Of a stretch of 64,000 bases of DNA, positions 1-8,067 are shown piece after piece. Position numbers and translations under genes: made by a program. The DNA is from Rhodovastum sp963804495. Its GTDB lineage: Bacteria > Pseudomonadota > Alphaproteobacteria > Acetobacterales > Acetobacteraceae. The notes below the pieces were generated by a model, which had not been told where the DNA came from, searched no databases, and saw only the letters and a program-made list of their open reading frames with translations. Positions within the stretch are counted from its first letter, which is position 1. Each line of letters starts with the position of its first letter. The stretch is taken from positions 248,001 through 312,000 of the forward strand of contig CAWDQN010000010.1 in the NCBI GenBank assembly GCA_963804495.1. Direction: 5' to 3'.

Positions 1-2
1 GC

Positions 3-461
3 CCGGAGGACCTAGCCGTGGCCGAGGCGCAGGTGGCCAGTGCCGAGGCCCAGCTCGAGCACGCCCGCGCCGATGCGGCGCTGTCGCAGGTGGTGGCGCC
101 GATTGCCGGTACGGTGTTGAAAATCTATGCCCGACCCGGCGATCAGGTGGGCAGCGACGGGCTGCTGGACCTCGCCGATATCGGCCGGCTGGACGTGGTG
201 GCCGACGTGTTCGAAACCGACTTGCCGCGGCTGCGCGTCGGGGCCGCCGCCGAGGTGATCGTGCCGGGCGAGGGGCGCCGGTACGCAGCCACGGTGCGCG
301 AACTCGGCTGGCAGGTGCGGCGTACTACCCAGGCAGGCACCGATCCGGTGGCGGCGGTGGATTCGCGCACCGTGGAGGTACGGCTGACGCTGGACGAGCA
401 GGGCGGGGCGGCGCTGCGGCAGCGGCTGAATATGCAGGTGCAGGTGGCGATCCGGCCATGA
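3..461 (+). CDS. devB: HlyD-family membrane fusion protein (DevB-like), C-terminal part
   Basis: This is the 3' part of a periplasmic adaptor (membrane fusion protein); the gene starts outside the window. About 152 residues remain. They begin with an alpha-helical hairpin rich in Ala/Glu (residues 1-25), followed by a lipoyl/barrel-sandwich segment (VVAPIAGTVLKIYARPGDQV) and the beta-barrel domain. Such proteins link an inner-membrane ABC exporter to an outer-membrane channel. The next two genes encode a DevC-like permease and a DevA-like ATPase on the same strand, which supports a DevBCA-type exporter. The substrate is unknown; cyanobacterial DevBCA exports glycolipids. A 190-bp repeat separates this gene from the permease, which is unusual inside an operon. 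Confidence 0.85.
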   Translation, partial: PEDLAVAEAQVASAEAQLEHARADAALSQVVAPIAGTVLKIYARPGDQVGSDGLLDLADIGRLDVVADVFETDLPRLRVGAAAEVIVPGEGRRYAATVRELGWQVRRTTQAGTDPVAAVDSRTVEVRLTLDEQGGAALRQRLNMQVQVAIRP

Positions 462-480
462 CGGGCAAAAGCATGGAACG

Positions 481-670
481 CCAGGGCTCTGCCCTGGACC
501 CGCCAGGAGGCAGTGGCCCCCTGGACCCCGAAACTTTAGACGATTGCTATATGAGGGGGGTGAGGAGGTGAGCCGGTTCACCGCCTCGCCCCCCTCGTAT
601 AGCAATCGTCTCAAACGAATGGGTTCCAAGGGCCTCCCGGCCCTTGGCGGGTCCAGGGCAGAGCCCTGGC
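481..670. repeat. Compound palindromic repeat, full copy 1
   Basis: The element has three palindromes. The ends are CCAGGGCTCTGCCCTGG at the left and its inverse CCAGGGCAGAGCCCTGG at the right, each itself a hairpin, so the two ends are inverted repeats of each other. The centre (538-611) is a 74-bp palindrome whose outer 14-bp stem, AGACGATTGCTATA against TATAGCAATCGTCT, is perfect. A second full copy lies at 7457-7650 and shorter pieces occur elsewhere in the window. The layout resembles a REPIN (two inverted REP sequences) or a small non-autonomous element. No transposase is encoded in it. It sits between the adaptor and permease genes of one operon. Confidence 0.85.
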
Positions 671-681
671 CTTCCTTCCTT

Positions 682-1830
682 TTGCCCGTCCGCCTCGCCT
701 GGCGCCAGCTTCGTGCCGGCCGGGCAAGGCTGGTATCGGCGATAGCCGGCGTCATGTTCGCCTGCGTTCTGGTCTTCATGCAGCTAGGTTTCCGCGCCGC
801 CCTGTTCGACAGCGCCACCAGCCTGCCGCAGGCCATGCGCGGCGAGTTGTTCCTGATGCATCCGCTCACCCAGGCGCTGTTCCGCACCGAGCGGATGCCG
901 CGCAGCCGCGCCTTTCAGGCCCTGGCGGTGCCCGAGGTGATGACCGCGGTGCCGATCTACCTCGCCCAGGCGAGCTGGCGGAATCCCGTCACCGGCCGCA
1001 AGCGCGCCATCCAGCTCGTCGGCCTCGACGCCGAGGAGGGGGCGGTGGATTTCCCCGGCCTCGCCGCCCTGGTGCCGGCGCTGAAGCGGCCCGATGCGGT
1101 GGCGTTCGACCGCCGCTCCCGCCCCGAGTTCGGCGATGTCGCCGCCATCCTGGCGCGCGAGGGACCGTTCGAGGCCGAATTGGGCAACCGCCGCGTGCTG
1201 GTGGTGGGCACGGTGGAACTCGGACCGAGCTTCGGCGCGGATGGCAACGTGGTGCTGAGCGAGACCAATTTCCGCCGCATCATCACGGAACGCCGGGCCA
1301 GCGAGGTCGATCTGATCGCCCTGCGCTTGCGGCCGGGGTCGGATGTCGCGGCGGTGCGGACGCGGCTGGCCTCGGTCCTGCCCGAGGACGTGCTGGTGAT
1401 GACCCAGGCCGAACTTGTCGGCTGGGAACGGCACTACTGGGAGACCGGCACGCCCATCGGCTTCATCTTTGCGTTCGGCAGCCTGATGGGGCTGATCGTC
1501 GGCATGGTGATCGTGTATCAGATCCTGTTTTCCGATATCTCCACCCATTTGCGCGAATACGCCACGCTGAAGGCCATGGGGTTCTCGCAGGGGTATTTGC
1601 GCCAGGTGGTGATGGGGGCGGCGCTGATACTGGCACTGCTTGGCTTCGTGCCGGGGGCGCTGCTGTCGTCGGTGCTGTACGGCATGATCGCCGGCGCCAC
1701 CTTCCTGCCGCTTTACATGAACACGGCGCGCGCCGTGACCGTGTTCGTGCTGATTTTCACCATGTGCGCGATCGCCGGTCTGCTCGCCATGCGCAAGCTG
1801 CGCGATGCCGACCCGGCCGACATGTTCTGA
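682..1830 (+). CDS. devC: DevC-like ABC transporter permease
   Basis: This is the inner-membrane permease of a MacB/DevC-type exporter, with an FtsX-like C-terminal domain. The N-terminus reads LAWRQLRAGRARLVSAIAGV, the usual DevC opening with the first membrane helix. A large periplasmic domain follows (about residues 50-250), then three helices near the C-terminus (around IGFIFAFGSLMGLIVGMVIV, GAALILALLGFVPGALL and AVTVFVLIFTMCAIAGLLA). The frame is open upstream to 544, but those codons are translated repeat DNA. I therefore favour the TTG at 682, giving 382 residues. The start is uncertain; ATG 619 also lies in the repeat. The stop overlaps the ATPase start (TGATG), suggesting translational coupling. 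Confidence 0.8.
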   Translation: MPVRLAWRQLRAGRARLVSAIAGVMFACVLVFMQLGFRAALFDSATSLPQAMRGELFLMHPLTQALFRTERMPRSRAFQALAVPEVMTAVPIYLAQASWRNPVTGRKRAIQLVGLDAEEGAVDFPGLAALVPALKRPDAVAFDRRSRPEFGDVAAILAREGPFEAELGNRRVLVVGTVELGPSFGADGNVVLSETNFRRIITERRASEVDLIALRLRPGSDVAAVRTRLASVLPEDVLVMTQAELVGWERHYWETGTPIGFIFAFGSLMGLIVGMVIVYQILFSDISTHLREYATLKAMGFSQGYLRQVVMGAALILALLGFVPGALLSSVLYGMIAGATFLPLYMNTARAVTVFVLIFTMCAIAGLLAMRKLRDADPADMF

Positions 1831-2501
1831 TGCACGCGCCGATCGAGCTCGAGGGCGTTTGCTACGGCTTCGGCACCGGCGAGCTGGCGCGTCCGGTGCT
1901 GCGCGACGTGAACCTGTCCATGGGGGCGGGCGAGATCGTGCTGCTGACCGGTCCGTCCGGCAGCGGCAAGACCACGCTGCTGACCCTGATCGGCGCTCTG
2001 CGGGCCATGCAGCGGGGCAGTTGCGAGGTGCTCGGGCAGCAATTGATGGGCGCCAATGAGGCCATGCGGGTGCGGCTGCGCCGGCGCATCGGTTTCATCT
2101 TCCAGAACCACAATCTGCTGGGCTTCCTGACGGCGCGGCAGAATGTGGCGATGACGCTGGAACTTGTGCCCGGCAGCGCCGAGGTGGAGCGGCTGGCGCG
2201 TGCCGGCGCGATGCTGGAGGCGGTCGGGCTGGGCGACCGTGCCGACGCGCCGCCGTCGAAGCTGTCCGGCGGGCAGCGCCAGCGGGTGGCGGTGGCGCGG
2301 GCCCTGGTCGGCGGGCCGGGGCTGGTGCTGGCCGACGAGCCAACGGCGGCGCTGGACCGGCAGACCGGGCACGAGGTCATGGAACTGCTGCGCGACCTGG
2401 CCAAGCAACGCGGAGTGCCCATTCTGATGGTCACCCACGATCCACGGATCGTTGACTTAGCCGACCGGGTGGTTTCGATCGAGGACGGCCGGGTGGTGTG
2501 A
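1830..2501 (+). CDS. devA: DevA-like ABC transporter ATP-binding protein
   Basis: This 223-residue ATPase powers the neighbouring DevC-like permease. It shows Walker A (GPSGSGKT), the Q-loop region (FIFQNHNLLGFLT), the ABC signature (LSGGQRQRVAVARAL), Walker B (VLADEPTAALD) and the H-loop (MVTHDPR). The length and the LolD/MacB/DevA style of sequence fit exporter ATPases. The ATG at 1830 shares its A with the stop of the permease gene. An in-frame upstream start would lie inside devC and is not needed. Its 3' end overlaps the convergent gene at 2457-3560 by 45 bases. Confidence 0.9.
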   Translation: MHAPIELEGVCYGFGTGELARPVLRDVNLSMGAGEIVLLTGPSGSGKTTLLTLIGALRAMQRGSCEVLGQQLMGANEAMRVRLRRRIGFIFQNHNLLGFLTARQNVAMTLELVPGSAEVERLARAGAMLEAVGLGDRADAPPSKLSGGQRQRVAVARALVGGPGLVLADEPTAALDRQTGHEVMELLRDLAKQRGVPILMVTHDPRIVDLADRVVSIEDGRVV

Positions 2502-3560
2502 TGCGGCCAGGGCAGCGACCTGGCCTTGCTTCACGTCCCGTTGCCGCCGCAGCAATCGCTTCCCCTCCGCCCACTGCCAGGCCACCAGCCCGGGAAGCCC
2601 GACCGCCAGTTCGCGGGCGCGCTTGACCATCGACAGCGCGATCGCCGTGTCCGGGTGGATGCCGAACAGACCGCATACCAGAATGAACCCGGCCTCCTGC
2701 ACCCCGAGCGCGCCGGGCACGGCGAAGCCGGCGCTGCGGACGGCCTGGCCGAGGCTTTCGATGACGAAGGCCTCCCGCCAGCCGACCGGCACGCCCATGG
2801 CAAACAAAGCCAGCCAGGTCTCCACCGTACCGAGCAGCCAGGCCAGCAGATGCAGCGAGGCGGCCTGGGCGATCGCCAGCGGCTTGTGCTGCAGCCGCAT
2901 CAGTTCGGCGTGCAGCCCCTTCACCACCTCGAGCGGCAGGCTGGGAAACCAGTGCTGCAGCACCCCGGCGGCGCCTTCGATCAGGCGCAGCAGCCCGGCC
3001 CGCTGCGCCACGATGAAACCGCTGATGCCGAGCACCCCGGTCACGATCGCGCCCTGCACCCAGGGCATCCAGCCCTGGTCGGGGCTGGTCGCGGCCAGCA
3101 CGGCGAAGCCGGCGATGGTGAACAGCAGTTGCGCCGTCGCTTCGATGGTGAGGTCCAGCGTGGTGCCGGCCCCGGCGAGAGGCCCCGGCACGCCGCGATG
3201 CACCAGCAGCCGTATGCCGACGATGTTGCCGCCGAGCTGGGCCACCGGCAGCATCGAGTTCACCGCCTCGCGGATCCAGCGGATGCGAAACCAGTGCCCG
3301 AGCCGCGGCTGACTCGACCCGACCGCGATCCGCCAGGCGACGGCTGACAGCCAGAGTTGCAGGAACAGCAGCGCGGTGGTGAGTGGTATCGCCCAGCCGG
3401 CCCGCAGCACCTCGGCCCCGATGGTTTGCGCCCCGAAATAGGCGACCAGCGCGATGACCGCGAACCCGCCGAGGGCGATGGCGATCAGGCCGAATCGCAC
3501 GGGGCAGGGGAGGGTAACGTCATGGGCGGCGCAGAGACGACCGAACGGTGTGGCTGTCAA
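2457..3560 (-). CDS. Lysylphosphatidylglycerol synthase TM-region-like protein (HpnL-like)
   Basis: An integral membrane protein of about 367 residues with seven or eight hydrophobic segments. It belongs to the UPF0104/lysylphosphatidylglycerol synthase transmembrane-region family. The late segment SLGQAVRSAGFAVPGALGVQ, followed by EAGF and a KRARELAVGLPGL motif, is the conserved core. This version resembles HpnL of hopanoid loci, which is thought to help move or place hopanoid-type lipids, although no other hopanoid gene is in the window. The start is uncertain: the frame opens at a TTG (3560), and a GTG at 3500 just before the first helix is also reasonable. Its last 45 bases overlap the convergent ATPase gene. 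Confidence 0.7.
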   Translation of the reverse strand: MTATPFGRLCAAHDVTLPCPVRFGLIAIALGGFAVIALVAYFGAQTIGAEVLRAGWAIPLTTALLFLQLWLSAVAWRIAVGSSQPRLGHWFRIRWIREAVNSMLPVAQLGGNIVGIRLLVHRGVPGPLAGAGTTLDLTIEATAQLLFTIAGFAVLAATSPDQGWMPWVQGAIVTGVLGISGFIVAQRAGLLRLIEGAAGVLQHWFPSLPLEVVKGLHAELMRLQHKPLAIAQAASLHLLAWLLGTVETWLALFAMGVPVGWREAFVIESLGQAVRSAGFAVPGALGVQEAGFILVCGLFGIHPDTAIALSMVKRARELAVGLPGLVAWQWAEGKRLLRRQRDVKQGQVAALAASHHPAVLDRNHPVG

Positions 3561-3567
3561 TCCGGGG

Positions 3568-3603
3568 GGGGAAACAAGGCCACGGCTTTGCCTTGGGCCT
3601 TTT
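3568..3603. repeat. Short GC hairpin between two leftward genes
   Basis: AAGGCCACGGCTTTGCCTTGG followed by GCCTTTTT resembles a degenerate piece of the dispersed CCAGGG/CCCTGG repeat. It lies in the 46-bp gap between feoB and the HpnL-like gene. With the T-run it could act as a terminator, but the pairing is imperfect. Confidence 0.35.
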
Positions 3604-3606
3604 TCG

Positions 3607-5530
3607 TCAGCCCGCTCCCAGCGCCACCGCCGTCTGATAGGTCACGAACGCCGCCCCATAGGCCAGGGCCAGCATGTAGCCGAACAGCACCGCCATCCAC
3701 GCCCAGGACCCGGTCTCCCGCCGCACCGTGGCCAGGGTGGAGGCGCATTGCGGCGCGAACACATACCACGCCAGCAAGGCCAGCGCCGTCGCCAGACTCC
3801 ATTTGCCCGCCAGCGCCCGGCCGAGATGCTGCGCGCCGTCGTCGTCCTCGGCGGAGATGGAATAGACGGTGCCCAGTGACGCCACCGCCACCTCGCGCGC
3901 CGCCATGCCGGGCAGCAGCGCCACGTTGATCTGCCAGTTGAACCCGATCGGCGCCAGCACCGGCTCCATGGCGTGGCCGATCATGGCGGCGAAACTGTAA
4001 TTGATGGCCGGCTGGTCGGCGTCGGCCGGTGGGCGCGGCACCGAGGCGAGAAACCAGATGACGATCATCATCGCCAGGATGGTGGTGCCGGCGCGGCGCA
4101 GGAAAATCTTCGCCCGCTGGGTCAGGCCGAAGAAAATGCTGCGCGGGCTCGGCCGCTTGTAGTCGGGCAGTTCCAGCATGAACGGTTCGGCCGGCGAATT
4201 GCGCCAGACCAGCCGCTTGAAAATGAACGACACGCCGAGCGAGCTGCCGATGCCCACCGCATACAGCCCGAACATCACCAGCCCTTGCAGTTGCAGCCCG
4301 CCCAACACCGTGCGGTCGGGAATGAAGGCGGCGATGATCAGTGTGTACACCGGGATGCGCGCCGAACAGGTCATCAGCGGCGCCACCATGATGGTGGCCA
4401 GCCGGTCGCGCCGGCTGTCAATCACGCGGGTGGCCATGATGCCGGGGATGGCGCAGGCGAAACTGGACAGCAGCGGGATGAAGGCGCGCCCGTGCAACCC
4501 GGCGCTGCCCATGACGCGGTCCATCAGGAACGCCGCCCGCGCCATATAGCCGAAATCCTCCAGCACCAGGATGAACAGGAACAGCACCAGGATTTGCGGC
4601 AGGAACACCAGCACCGCGCCGACCCCGCCGATCAACCCGTCGCGCACGAAGCTGCGCAGCAACCCGTCCGGCAGCGCCCCGCCCACCAGCGTGCCCAGCC
4701 AATCGAACCCCGCCTTGATCGCGTCCATCGGCGGCTGCGCCCAGGAGAAAACCGCCTGGAACATCAGGAACAGCACCGCCAGCAGGATCGCCAGCCCCGC
4801 CACCGGGTGCAGCAGCACGGCGTCGATGCGGCTGGTGACGGTGTCGGGCCGGGCCGGCTGGGTGACGCTGGCGGCGATGATGCGGTCGGCCTCGCGCTGC
4901 AGGGCGCGGATGCCGGCCCGTCCCCGCGGCGCCCAGTTGTCGGCGGTGGCGGCCGGGGCGGAGCCGGCCAGGGCGTCCAGTTGCTCCAGCAGCGCCTGGG
5001 TGCCGCCGCGGCGCACCGCCACGCTGGGCACCACCGGCACGCCGAGTTCGGCGGACAGGCGGTCGAGGTCGAAACCATGGCCGCGGTGGCGGGCGATGTC
5101 GAACATGTTCAGCGCCAGCAGCATCGGCCGGCCGACATGCCGCAGTTCCAGCACCAGCCGCACGGCGAGGCGCAGATTGGTCGGAATCCGCCACGCACAA
5201 CAGGATTTCCGGCCGCTGCTCGCCGGCCAGCCGGCCGAGCACCACGTCGCGGGTGACTTCCTCGTCCGGGCTGCGGGCGCGCAGTGAATAGGTGCCGGGC
5301 AGGTCGAGCAGCTTCACCGGATGGCCGGCCGGGGTGACGAAGCTGCCTTCCTTCCGTTCCACCGTCACGCCGGGGTAGTTGGCCACTTTCTGCCGGCTGC
5401 CGGTCAGGGCGTTGAACAGCGCCGTCTTGCCGCAGTTCGGATTGCCGACCAGGGCGACCCGTATCGATCGGCTGGTGGCTTCGGTCTGCGCCGGGGAGGT
5501 GGCGAGCTGCGGCGTGGTGAGGTCGTTCAA
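3607..5530 (-). pseudogene. feoB: Ferrous iron transporter FeoB, single-base frameshift
   Basis: FeoB is the inner-membrane Fe(II) transporter with an N-terminal G protein domain. The 5' part (from 5530) has G1 (GNPNCGKTALFNALTG) and G3 (DLPGTYSL) and reads ILLCVAD; it should then continue with a TNLRLAVRLVLEL-type sequence. That continuation is present, but in the next frame (GTNLR-like codons, then LVLELRHVGRPMLLALNMFD). One extra base at about 5182-5188 (complement of TTCCGACC) explains the shift. The rest, down to 3607, is a normal FeoB membrane domain with gate and nucleoside-recognition segments. The start is a TTG overlapping the feoA stop (TTGA). This is either a true pseudogene or a sequencing error; neighbouring conserved residues show no other decay. 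Confidence 0.85.
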
Positions 5531-5814
5531 AGGCCCTGGTCCAGCGCGTCCACCTGAATCGCGTTTGCCTCGGCGCGGCGCAGCGCCACGGTCGCGTTAT
5601 CCACCCGCACCGCGATCGGGTCGCGGCCGAACAGGCCCTGGTTGCGGATTTCCACCACCGCGCCTTCGACGAAGCCCATTTCCAGCAGCCGCCGTTCCAG
5701 TTCGGCCGGCGGCAGGGCGCGGCCGCAATCGGTGGCGTCGACCGCGCGAATGCGGCCACGGAAGCCGAGCGGGGCGGCGCCGAGCTGGCTGGGGACCGCG
5801 AGGCTTGCGGACAT
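5527..5814 (-). CDS. feoA: Ferrous iron transport protein FeoA
   Basis: FeoA is a small cytoplasmic SH3-like protein needed for FeoB-driven Fe(II) uptake. The start at 5814 is preferred because AGGAG sits 6 bases upstream; the open frame upstream of it has no FeoA similarity. The 95-residue product begins MSASLAVPSQLG and contains the FeoA core (ERRLLEMGFVEGAVVEIRNQ, then DPIAVRVDNATVALRRAEA). Its stop overlaps the TTG start of feoB, so the pair is coupled. The AT-richer upstream gap holds a candidate iron-type operator. Confidence 0.9.
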   Translation of the reverse strand: MSASLAVPSQLGAAPLGFRGRIRAVDATDCGRALPPAELERRLLEMGFVEGAVVEIRNQGLFGRDPIAVRVDNATVALRRAEANAIQVDALDQGL

Positions 5815-5949
5815 GGCATCTCCTGGGTTGGAGATACTCGTTAATGAGAACCCCTCGCAATTACAAGTGTCATCGCTCGTGCCGGGCCAGGCGGGAACTG
5901 CGGTGCTCGTGCTCATGGGCGTCGGTCTCCGGTCAGGCGCGGGCGGCGT

Positions 5950-5966
5950 TTGCAAGTCACTCGCAA
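5950..5966. promoter_or_regulatory. Candidate inverted-repeat operator between feoA and cysS
   Basis: TTGCAAGTCACTCGCAA is a 17-bp imperfect palindrome in the divergent feoA-cysS gap. A related half-like site, CTCGCAATTAC, occurs at about 5856-5866. Position and form suit a Fur-type iron operator controlling feoAB. This is inference from sequence shape only; I did not match it to a verified consensus. Confidence 0.4.
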
Positions 5967-6097
5967 TTGGCGGGTTTCACACCTGGCCCGCATTGACCTG
6001 GATCAACCCCTCGCTGCGCCGATGATTGATTTGCCGCCCGCGCTGGCGGAGAAACAGCGCCTCGCCGGCCCCCGCCGGCCTCGTCGGAGCGGCCCCC

Positions 6098-7441
6098 ATG
6101 CCCGAGCTGCGCCTGCACAACAGCCTCACCCGCCAGAAGGAGCGGTTTGTCCCGCTCGATCCCACGCATGTGCGGATGTATGTGTGCGGCCCGACCGTCT
6201 ACGACCTGGCGCATATCGGCAACGCCCGCCCGGTGGCGGTGTTCGACGTGCTGGCGCGCCTGCTGCGGCTTCTCTATCCGCGCGTCACCTACGTCCGCAA
6301 CGTCACCGACGTGGACGACAAGATCAACGCCCGCGCGCAGGAAAGCGGCGAGCCGATCGGCGCCATCACCGCCCGCACCACCGCCGACTACCACGCCGAC
6401 ATGGCGGCCCTGGGCGCCCTGCCGCCGGACATCGAGCCGCGCGCCACCGCCCACATCACCGACATGATCGCCATCGTCGAGCGGCTGATCGCGTCCGGCC
6501 ACGCCTATGTCGCCGATGGCCATGTGCTGTTCGCGGTCGGCAGCTTCGCCGCCTACGGCCGCCTCTCCGGCCGCTCGCCCGACGAGTTGCTGGCCGGCGC
6601 GCGCATCGACGTGGCCCCCTACAAGCGCGATTCGGGCGATTTCGTCCTCTGGAAGCCATCGTCGGCCGACCTGCCGGGCTGGGACAGTCCCTGGGGCCGC
6701 GGCCGGCCGGGCTGGCACATCGAATGCAGCGCGATGTCCTGGCGCTACCTGGGCGAGAGCTTCGACATCCATGGCGGCGGCGCCGACCTGATTTTCCCGC
6801 ACCACGAAAACGAAATCGCCCAATCCGTCTGCGCCTTCCCCGGCAGCCGCTTCGCCCGCGTCTGGTTGCACAACGGCATGCTGCTGGTGAACGGCGAGAA
6901 AATGTCGAAAAGCCTCGGCAACTTCCTCACCGTCCGCGACGTGCTGGCGCGCGCCCCGGCCGAGGCGGCGCGGCTGCTGCTGCTGCGCGCCCATTACCGG
7001 GCGGCGCTGGATTTTTCCGATCAGGCCCTTGCCGAGTTACGCCGTGAGCTCGATCGCCTCTACCGCGCCCTGGAGCGCACGCCGGCGCCACCGGCCGATG
7101 CCGTGCCCGACTTTGTTCTCGACGCGCTGTGCGACGACCTGAACACGCCGCTCGCCATCGCCCGCCTGCACGTGCTGGCCGATGCCGCGCTGACCGGTGA
7201 CGCGCAAGCCAGTGCCGGGCTGCGCGCCGGCGGCGCCGTGCTCGGCCTGCTCCAGCAGGAGCCTGCCGCGTGGTTCCACGGCGGACTTGACGCCGCCGCC
7301 ATCGAGGCGCGCCTCGCCGAACGCCAGAACGCCCGCCGCGCCCGCGACTTCGCCCGCGCGGACGAAATCCGCAAGGCGCTGGAGGAGGCCGGCATCCTGG
7401 TGGAAGATAACCCCAAAGGCACCACCTGGCGCCGGGCATGA
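6098..7441 (+). CDS. cysS: Cysteinyl-tRNA synthetase
   Basis: This class I enzyme charges tRNA(Cys) with cysteine in the cytoplasm. The 447-residue product has the zinc ligand Cys30 in VCGPTVYDL, the HIGH-type motif HIGN (39-42), the ECSAM and HHENE zinc-ligand segments, and KMSKS at about 268-272. The frame opens at 6026, but ATG 6098 gives the canonical N-terminus MPELRLHNSLTRQKERF. Length and motif spacing are normal. The gene is followed by a full copy of the compound repeat. Confidence 0.97.
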   Translation: MPELRLHNSLTRQKERFVPLDPTHVRMYVCGPTVYDLAHIGNARPVAVFDVLARLLRLLYPRVTYVRNVTDVDDKINARAQESGEPIGAITARTTADYHADMAALGALPPDIEPRATAHITDMIAIVERLIASGHAYVADGHVLFAVGSFAAYGRLSGRSPDELLAGARIDVAPYKRDSGDFVLWKPSSADLPGWDSPWGRGRPGWHIECSAMSWRYLGESFDIHGGGADLIFPHHENEIAQSVCAFPGSRFARVWLHNGMLLVNGEKMSKSLGNFLTVRDVLARAPAEAARLLLLRAHYRAALDFSDQALAELRRELDRLYRALERTPAPPADAVPDFVLDALCDDLNTPLAIARLHVLADAALTGDAQASAGLRAGGAVLGLLQQEPAAWFHGGLDAAAIEARLAERQNARRARDFARADEIRKALEEAGILVEDNPKGTTWRRA

Positions 7442-7456
7442 CCGGGAGAAAGCAAG

Positions 7457-7650
7457 GCCAGGGGCTCTGCCCCTGGACCCCGCCAAGGGCCGAGAGGCCC
7501 CTGGACCCCGCGACTTAAGACAGGTGTTAAATGAGGGGGTAGGGCGGTGGACCGGTTCACCGCCTTCCCCCCCCTCATTTAACAACTGTCTAAAAGTAAT
7601 GGGTCCCAAGGGCCTCTCGGCCCTTGGCGGGTCCAGGGCAGAGCCCTGGC
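7457..7650. repeat. Compound palindromic repeat, full copy 2
   Basis: This is the second full copy of the element seen at 481-670. It has inverted ends (CCAGGGGCTCTGCCCCTGG at the left, CCAGGGCAGAGCCCTGG at the right) and a 74-bp central palindrome at 7518-7591. The central stem reads AGACAGGTGTTAAATGAG against CTCATTTAACAACTGTCT. That stem differs in sequence from copy 1 but pairs equally well, with one mismatch in the outer 18. Only the inner GGTTCACCGCC core and the AGAC/GTCT tips are shared. It lies between cysS and the DUF305 gene. Confidence 0.85.
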
Positions 7651-7701
7651 CTTGCTTCCTTTCCCCGACAGATCCTTAGTCAACCCAAGGAACAAATACG
7701 A

Positions 7702-8067
7702 ATGCGACAAATGCTCTTACTAGCCGGCGCGCTGTTCTGCGCCCCGGCCCTGGCCCAGACCCCGCAGGAGGGGCTGGTGCGCGGCCACACCGCGCTCACC
7801 CCTTCCGTCGCCGCGCCCGCCACCGCGGCCTATGACGCGGCCATTGAGAAAATGCAGCACGACATGAACATCCCCTTCACCGGCGACGCCGACCGCGACT
7901 TCGTCGCCGCCACGATCCCCCACCGCCAGGGCGGCATCGACATGGCGAGGCTGGAGCTGCAGTACGGCCACGATCCGGATCTCCGCAAGCTCGCCCAGGA
8001 CATCATTGCCGCCGGGGAGAGGGAGATCGCCCTCCTGCGCCAGTGGCAGGCGGCGCACCAGAAGTGA
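7702..8067 (+). CDS. DUF305 family periplasmic protein
   Basis: A 121-residue secreted protein. Residues 1-18 are a clear signal peptide (MRQMLLLAGALFCAPALA). The mature part has the DUF305 pattern DRDFVAATIPHRQGGIDMAR with a His and Met, and a repeated four-helix ferritin-like style. Some DUF305 proteins bind metal or are linked to copper handling, but the function here is unknown. ATG 7702 is chosen because AAGGA lies upstream and the signal peptide begins there. Its stop overlaps the GTG start of trmJ (GTGA). Confidence 0.85.
   Translation: MRQMLLLAGALFCAPALAQTPQEGLVRGHTALTPSVAAPATAAYDAAIEKMQHDMNIPFTGDADRDFVAATIPHRQGGIDMARLELQYGHDPDLRKLAQDIIAAGEREIALLRQWQAAHQK

Noticed and set aside
5175..5195. 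Programmed ribosomal frameshift in feoB
   Set aside because: There is no slippery heptamer or downstream pseudoknot that I can see; an error or mutation is simpler.
3973..5256. Long plus-strand frame (427 codons) opposite feoB
   Set aside because: Gln/His/Arg-rich sequence with no domain. It is the reverse reading of feoB in high-GC DNA.
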